In this document: in pieces, positions 58,208 to 64,000 of the stretch | Layout of the letters: each line of letters starts with the position of its first letter | Numbering within the stretch: position 1 is the first letter of the stretch | Origin: Allium sativum | Lineage: Eukaryota > Streptophyta > Magnoliopsida > Asparagales > Amaryllidaceae | Direction of reading: 5' to 3' | Assembly: GCA_030737875.1 (NCBI GenBank) | Contig: CM060922.1 | Coordinates: 228,946,335 to 229,010,334, forward strand | Length of the DNA: 64,000 nucleotides | Notes under the pieces: model-generated | The model's database searches: none | What the model was told of the DNA's origin: nothing | The model's input: the letters and a program-made list of their open reading frames with translations, nothing else | Made by a program: the position numbers and the translations under genes

Positions 58208-58985
58208 CACTCCCCTCTTCTGATACGGATGATACAGTTGGTTAATAGTTGTTTGATATTCTGCAAGTTATCGATGAAGGAGAAAGGAGTAGGAGATTTT
58301 TAATCATGGAGGAGTTCCTTCATCAATACCAACTACTCGACTCTTCTCGTAATCTTAAGCAAGACTTGACCTTTAAGAGAGAGATTGCTCAAAAATCCTC
58401 TGCTAAGAAAACTTCTTTAAAGAAATGCTCGGATATTGCGTGCAGCAGCAAAACTCCTCCTAAACACAAACTGACTTCCATTAAAGTAGGGGAGTCTGAA
58501 CTTCACAAGGGTGAAATTGAACAGGTTGAGAGAGATGGCAGAGATCGGTTCAGAATCTACACATGAAACTGAACATGCTGGGGAAGGTGAAATCGCACTA
58601 GGGATTGATCCAAATACTAAAACGATGACTGAGGACCCTTTTGTTTAAAATGTAACAGAGGAAGGTTCCACATGTACCTTTGACAAATTGGGGGATCTTA
58701 ATTCAGCTAAATACCTTAGTCGGGGTGACACCGTTACCCAGCCTCTTGATCCTCAAAACACAATTACAGCAGCTAGTATAGTGGAGGCTCATGTTTCTAA
58801 GCCAGAAAGTTGTTGAAATCTCTAGGAATTTCCTTAGAACCAACTAGGAAAATTGGTTCGTTAATAGTAGCGCTTTAGAAAACATGTCTAATACTTTAAA
58901 ATTCCTTCACAGCTTTTACAATTTGCCCCAGTACTTTGTAGTCTAAGTACTAAAAACTCGCTCTTATCTTATTTCAGGTCTAAAA
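58208..58985 (+). pseudogene. Extra gene of G, middle part
   Basis: Open at 58249-58566: FDILQVIDEGERSRRFLIME then EEFLHQYQLLDSSR and Lys/Ser-rich residues. A frameshift near 58540 switches to a frame with GSESTHETEHAGEGEIALG and EDPFV, with stops at 58647 and about 58816. Charged, probably disordered; the link between the globular N-terminus and the coiled coil. Confidence 0.5.
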
Positions 58986-60965
58986 ATGCATGGGAAACAC
59001 TTGTCGGATTTTAGGAAGAAAAGCAAAGCATATAATCCGAAGTATTTGTTACAATCTGACCCTTTACGGCTGTCGCACCATTCCAAGCAGTCTCATCTTC
59101 CTCCGCATTCAAAATCTTCTCATACACCTTCACACGTATTAGAATTGGACTTGATTGATGAGCAAAGGCGGAAGATACATGAGGAAGAAGATGAGAAAAG
59201 AAGAAAACGTGCTTGGCTTAGGGATGATTTTCCTGATGAAGAGGGTCGTGGGGAGAAGCGAGGGAAGGACAATCAAGGGAAGGATGGCCCACACAAGCGC
59301 CTTCGATTGGAGAAGCTTCCTATTATACCCCGATCGGTTCCATCTTCTGGTCCCCTTGGTCCTTCTGCTGAAATCCACTCAATCATTCATAAGCCTCCTT
59401 ATGAACCCGAACCAGCAAACGCTTCTCCCTCCGAAAGGCTCCAGGGTTGGAATTTGAGAGTTATACTTTTTGATCGTGGTGCAAACCAAACTAATGCTGA
59501 TGACATAGCGAATGAAGTAGATGTCATAATAAGGCAAACGCACACCCAGCTTGACACTGATAAGAGCCAACTTGACACGAAGCTAAGTATTGTCAGGGAT
59601 AGTTCTAGGAGAAAGCTATGTAGATGGAATAAATTTGGTGATGATCTCCAAAAGCGCAGTGACATTAATCTTTCTAAGATCGCAGCTTTGGAGAGTGATA
59701 AGGCCAAGTGGGAAAAAGTCTTAGATTCTCGTGATGATATCGTTGCCTCCCTTACTAAAGGAGTTGCAGAACTGGAGGGATTGGATACCGAGAATAAGAG
59801 GCTCAAGGAGTAACTTGAAGTTGTTAAACAAAAGGAAAAGAAAGCCTTAACTGCCAAACGCAACACTGAGGCTACATTGTTTGTAGAATAGAATTTTTGT
59901 AAACAATATCGGGATGAAGCAGCCCAACTTAGAGAAACCATCAATTCCTTGAAAGCTTCCCATCATGCATTGACAACTAAGGTTGAATCTCTTGAAATGG
60001 ATAAGAAGACTACTGAGGACACCCACAAAAAGGATATGGACGAGGCTGAGGCTGATATATTCCGGTTTTACGATTTCAGTGTCATGTGCCGTGGGAGTTT
60101 GCACTATTTAGGGGATACCTTTTCAACTACCTTGGCACTTGTTTGGGAACAAGTACTTGAGATTAATGGTGGCGATCGTAGTGAAGACGATCTTATTAAT
60201 GAACTTTTAGATGACAGGTCCAAGAAGGCTCTAGCTGAGGGAAAAGCCCAGTTGGCGAATGATAGGGTTGGTGCTTCTGGAGAGAAAGTTCAGAGTCAAA
60301 CCAACAACGATCCTCTAGTCGATCCTGCAACTATTGAAGCTTCTAATTCACAGGCTCGCGTGAATGCTCCAGTTACTTTAATAGAAAAAGACGTAGGCAC
60401 TAGGGAGTGCATTGTAATGGAGAATGTTATCGAGGAACGCGGTGAAGACGATGAAGGTGATGATGAGAACAAAGACAACTGGGGGATTAAGCAGAGAGAT
60501 GTCCAGGAAAACCTTCTAGATGCAGGTAAAATTGAAATTGACCATACCGTGTCACACTTAGAATCCATTTTTGATTCACCTAGGTCTCTTGCCTCTTATG
60601 CACATTGCTTCCATAATCTAGGTCTAATTTCACCCCTAACTTCTCCTACCATAGGCAAGGCAATGACACTTGAAGCCGTTATAACTGACTCACCCCTGAT
60701 GACTATTCCCCTTGCTTCCGTTATCACTCCCCCTTCCCCTAGTGACACATTCTTACTTATGATTACAGTTCCCGGATCATAGGGCACCAAAATCGGTCCG
60801 CTTTCTGACTTAGAGGATGATGTCGATTATACTCTTAGCGACGATCCCGAGGCCACAGAAACAGATGAAAGCCCAAAAGATGCCACTAAGGGTAAAGGAA
60901 AGAAAGCTACCAAGTCTTCATCATCTACAAAGCGCCAGAAGAAGAAGAAGAAGCATGCTATTTAG
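58986..60965 (+). pseudogene. Extra gene of G, coiled-coil and acidic C-terminal part
   Basis: One reading frame from 58986 to 60965 broken only by in-frame stops at 59811-59813 (TAA), 59889-59891 (TAG) and 60780-60782 (TAG), each one C-to-T step from a Gln codon. In order: basic Ser/His-rich start; E/K/R-rich tract (DEQRRKIHEEEDEKRRKR, about 59155-59210); coiled coil (about 59490-60050; ALESDKAKWEKVLDSRDD, LRETINSLKASHHAL); FDFSVMCRGSLHYLGDTF-like globular segment (60060-60120); acidic region ERGEDDEGDDENKDN (60430-60480); Lys-rich end KRQKKKKKHAI. It matches the build of transposase_28-type retroelement proteins. Role unknown; as it stands it is inactive or severely truncated. Confidence 0.7.
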
Positions 60966-62090
60966 AACATGAAAACTATCACTCTGTCTTCTCAGGAAAA
61001 TCCAAGTGATGTGGTAGAGACTCTTCCTCCTCCTCTCAACAACCCAACTCTTAGGTCAAGTGATAAGAAGAAGTACTACTCAAACCCAGTTTATTTTGCT
61101 TCTCAACTATTTTCTTTTAAATGTTGTACTCAGATCGGATGTATATGCGGGTGTCGGTCCCCACTTACTACTTTATATTACTCTATGTCTGAAACTTCTT
61201 TAGATTCGTGACTACGTGACTTTCCTTGTGATTCTACTATCTGGTTCTGCATTCTACACCTATTTTCTTTTCAGGCTTACAACACAAACTCCCTTATATT
61301 ACAAGCCATTTGTTGTTGCAATGTTTGATATTATAGTGACTTCGCGGCGCATTTTTGTGAATAATGATATTTTTCAATTATAGCCACGAATCACTATTAT
61401 CTGGATTTATTTGATCAACCTTACTAAATCTCCTTGCCTTTGACTAGGGCAGTATTTGAGGTTTCTTTTTTATGACTAACCACTTTTGTGCTTGTCACTA
61501 TATCGAAGCTCTCAAGTTTGCCCTAGTCATTTCAAGGGATTCAACTTTATTGGTTAGAGTAATCCTTGCTGATGCCAAAATTTGTGATGAACTTGTGGTA
61601 TGTTTAAGTGAGCATTATTGAATTTTCTTAATGCGGTGGTAATGCCCTCATACCAAAATTCGTCACAAACTTTAAAGATTGGGCACGACATTTGTGATCG
61701 ATTTCATTTGGAATCTCCTAGTCATGTGCTTTTTCCATTTTGAAATTTCCTGGCATGATCATGATCAAGGGTTTCCAGTTTAGTCGATCCAGATCATACC
61801 TTTTTTGTGAAGATGAATTTTTGTTTTTGTGCCCCTGCTTGAGAGGCCTTGTATTTTATCATGTTCAAACGTGTTTCTCACTATCCTGTAAGTCCAGGCC
61901 CTTCGGAGATCAAATTTGAACATGTACCCCCGGAGAGGTCTTGGTTTTCGTGCCTCCAAAGAGGTCCTTTGCAAGCCCGTTATTCGTTGTGGCTAAATGA
62001 TTCGGCCACTTGTAGAATTTATAGGGCGCCTTCGAAAAGGTCTTTGGGTTCGTCATTTACCGAATTTAGAAGATCAGGCTTATGGTCGGA
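60966..62090. other. G region between extra gene and repeat array
   Basis: No continuous frame. Short open stretches (60969-61211, 61849-62112) show no family. From 61900 on, words such as GAGGTCTTTGG announce the array that follows. Confidence 0.5.
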
Positions 62091-62365
62091 TGCCCCTGAA
62101 GAGGTCTTTTGAATCCCAGGGTTTGTTGTAATCGGGTCATGTATTAATGGCACTGACGATTGACTGGGTGCCCCTCGGGGAGGTCTTTGGTTCAGAAACC
62201 CAGTGTTTATCGCAGCCCGACCATGTATCAATGGCATTGATGATCAACTAGGTGCCCCTCGGGGAGGTATTTGGTTCAGAAACCCAGTGTTTATCGAAGC
62301 CCGCCATGTATCAATGGCATTGACGATTAACTAGGTGCCCCTCGGGAGGTCTTAGGTTTAGAGTT
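62091..62365. repeat. About three 90 bp tandem repeats
   Basis: Unit: GGTGCCCCTCGGGGAGGTCT, TTGGTTCAGAAACCCAGTG, TTTATCG-AGCCCG, CCATGTATCAATGGCATTGA. More divergent units with CCCCNNNGAGGTCTT extend left to 61925. CATGTATCAATG and CATTGATACATG-like parts are self-complementary. Confidence 0.85.
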
Positions 62366-62647
62366 GAATTGTTTCACGTGGCAAACGTTAGTCCATTTAT
62401 CAGTTTTATCACGATTTGTCAGGGCTAGAGTCCTAGACCTGGCAATTAAGAAGGTGCCCCTACGGTGAAACAAATTTGTTTGTAGTCCGATCATTGCATC
62501 ATCTGACAGTTCAATTCCTGTTGTCCCTTATTTGCAATGTTGTGCCCTACATCTTAGTATTTGGTGCGAATGATGTTTCGAGCATTGAGCAATGGGCGCT
62601 TAAGCTATCCCAATTGGGATGTGCTGTAACGGTCACCGGGCTCTCGG

Positions 62648-62686
62648 AATTATTAAACATTGAGCATTGAGCATTGAGCATTGAGC
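62648..62686. repeat. ATTGAGC microsatellite
   Basis: Five consecutive 7 bp units of ATTGAGC near 62654-62686, just beyond the end of pol. Confidence 0.9.
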
Positions 62687-62769
62687 ATGGTATTTATAAT
62701 GCATAATGTTTACAACTTGTAAAATGAAAGAATTATTAAACGAAGTAATGACGAAGATGTATGTTATTC

Positions 62770-64000
62770 CAGGCTCTCGGAAGCTGGATTCCATTCATCG
62801 TTTTCAACTCAAATGTGCCATCTGAGAATTTTTGGCTTATCATATACGGCCCTTCCTAGTTGGGTCCAAATACTCCAGTTCCTATCATGATTCTCTTTAG
62901 GGCAAGGTCCCTAACTTGGAAGGTTCTCCGCTTCACTTTAGCATTGAAATGACGAGCTATTCTTCTCTAATGTGCAATGATTCTGAGTTCTGATTCTTTC
63001 TTTTTTTCTTCAAGCAAATCGAGTTCTTCGAGCTGTAACCTCTCATTCTCTTCTCGGTTGAAGTGGATTCTTCGGCGAGTGGGAAACTTTCAGCTCCATC
63101 GGGATCATAGCCTCGGAACCAAATGTGAGCGAGAATGCGGTATGCTCGGTTGTAGTTTTATGTGTTGTGCGATATGCCCATAGTGCAAGAGTAAGTTCGT
63201 CTACCCAACCACTTTTAGCTTTTTCGAGACGCTTCTTGATGGTTGACTTCAAAATTTTGTTGATTGCTTCGACTTGCCCGTTGGCTTGTGGATGAGCAAC
63301 GGCTGCAAAACTCTTCTTAATCTTGTACTTAGCGCAGAAATCTGGAAATTCGTTGCTTTCAAACTGAGTTCCATTATCGGTGATTATTGTCTGCGGTACC
63401 CCAAACCTGCAGATTATGTTTTTTAGGAAAAAGTTGATCACCTTTTTTGAAGTAATAGCAGCTAGTGTTTCAGCTTCAGCCCATTTAGTGAAATAATCAA
63501 CTACTACTATTGCATACTTCATACTTGATTTTGCTATAGGCAATGCTCCAATCAAATCTATGCCCCAGACGGCAAATGGCCATGGGCTAACCATTTGAGT
63601 CTGTTTTGTGGGAGGTTCTCCTGGTATTTTTGCAAATCTTTGGCATCTATCACACTTCTTAACATAGGTCATTGAATCTAGGTTCACATCGGGCCAGAAG
63701 TAGTCATATCGCAGAATTTTCTTGGCTAGTGTTTGACCGCATGTGTGACCTCAGTATTCTCCCTCATGTAATTCTTCCAAGATTGCTCTAGACTCCTCTT
63801 TGGTTACACATTGTAGTAGTGGCATATAGAAGCCTCGCCTATATAACCTCCCATCCTGGATAAGATATAATGGAGCTTTGCGCAATACTTTCCTTCGCTT
63901 TTTCGGCTCTTCCAGAAGTGTTTCATTAAGGATATATTCCTTGATTGGGATCATCCAAGATATAGGCTCTTCAACTATCTCCATGATCCAATCGATATCC
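62770..64000 (-). pseudogene. G integrase (Tat lineage), runs off the right edge
   Basis: Inserts element DNA into the host genome. Reading leftward: linker residues ISWMIPIKEYIL and APLYLIQDGRLYRRGF with LPLLQCV-type continuation (63751-63984); HHCC zinc finger H..GHT..CDRCQ spanning 63640-63770; catalytic core in the 214-codon stretch 63043-63687 with Asp44 (WGIDLIG), Asp104 (ITDNGTQF) and Glu140 (QANGQVEAINK), 35 residues between the last two, so DD35E is intact. The C-terminal part continues to about 62770 (LDLLEEKRK, RHFNAKVKRRTFQVRDLALK, EGPYMISQKFSDGTFELK). Damage: a TGA where Trp is expected between HEGEY and GHT (about 63748-63750), and frame breaks or stops in 62800-63042. Confidence 0.88.

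Larger units (their letters stand above)
54829..64000 (-). mobile_element. Element G: Tat-lineage Ty3/gypsy retrotransposon, 3' part
   Basis: Minus strand: integrase at the right edge, a long 3' non-pol region carrying an extra gene on the opposite strand, polypurine tract at 55851-55866, and 3' LTR 54829-55850. Integrase sequence and the antisense extra gene between pol and 3' LTR fit the Tat group of plant Ty3/gypsy elements, where such extra ORFs are known. The 5' LTR, gag, protease and RT lie outside the window. Confidence 0.85.

Noticed and set aside
59139..59944. Long minus-strand frames (79 and 181 residues) opposite the G extra gene
   Set aside because: Shadows of the coiled-coil gene: low-complexity Ser/Leu-rich complements of Glu/Lys codons.

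Overview
This is repeat-dense, AT-rich plant nuclear DNA, almost entirely transposable elements inserted into one another. I saw no intact host gene. Plant origin is shown by LTR elements primed from initiator-Met tRNA (primer site TGGTATCAGA), by chromovirus (Tekay/Del-type) and Tat-lineage Ty3/gypsy proteins, by plant-type Helitron ends, and by an intron-containing RPA1 (replication protein A large subunit) relative. A eudicot with a large genome is likely; I cannot name the species.

Layout. (1) Positions 1-37407 hold one minus-strand LTR element, called C here, with LTRs of about 5.55 kb and only 1.5 kb of internal DNA. Its left LTR runs off the window and is split by a 6.1 kb solo LTR (D, 1332-7454, target-site duplication CCTTT). 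Its right LTR is split by element B (14542-35314, minus strand, duplication CATTT). B's internal region is in turn split by element A (19150-29767, plus strand, duplication GATAG). A has 4.4 kb LTRs around 1.85 kb, the form called LARD. (2) Positions 37408-54828 are older DNA carrying a proposed minus-strand Helitron (38617-53463) with a decayed RPA1-like gene. The Helitron is split by element F (41776-51911, minus strand, duplication ATTGT/ATTGC), which keeps the best chromovirus pol remains, including a reverse transcriptase with FVDD. A broken plus-strand gene of unknown function lies at 53590-54213. (3) From 54829 to beyond the right edge is a minus-strand Tat-lineage element (G): a 1 kb 3' LTR, an extra gene on the opposite strand with its own apparent promoter, tandem repeats, and an integrase with an intact DD35E triad.

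A, B and F are related non-autonomous derivatives. Each kept its ends and long LTRs but lost different parts of gag-pol. Their LTRs share an ordered promoter module: a conserved block, an E2F-like palindrome, a GTCGAC array and a TATA box. About 1 kb downstream of the TATA box, in the presumed transcribed leader, each LTR carries two hairpins whose stems differ between copies but stay paired while a GC-rich loop is constant. This covarying pair is the most interesting signal in the window. Most coding damage (stops, lost catalytic glycine or cysteine, lost splice AG) fits C-to-T and G-to-A change, as expected for silenced methylated repeats.
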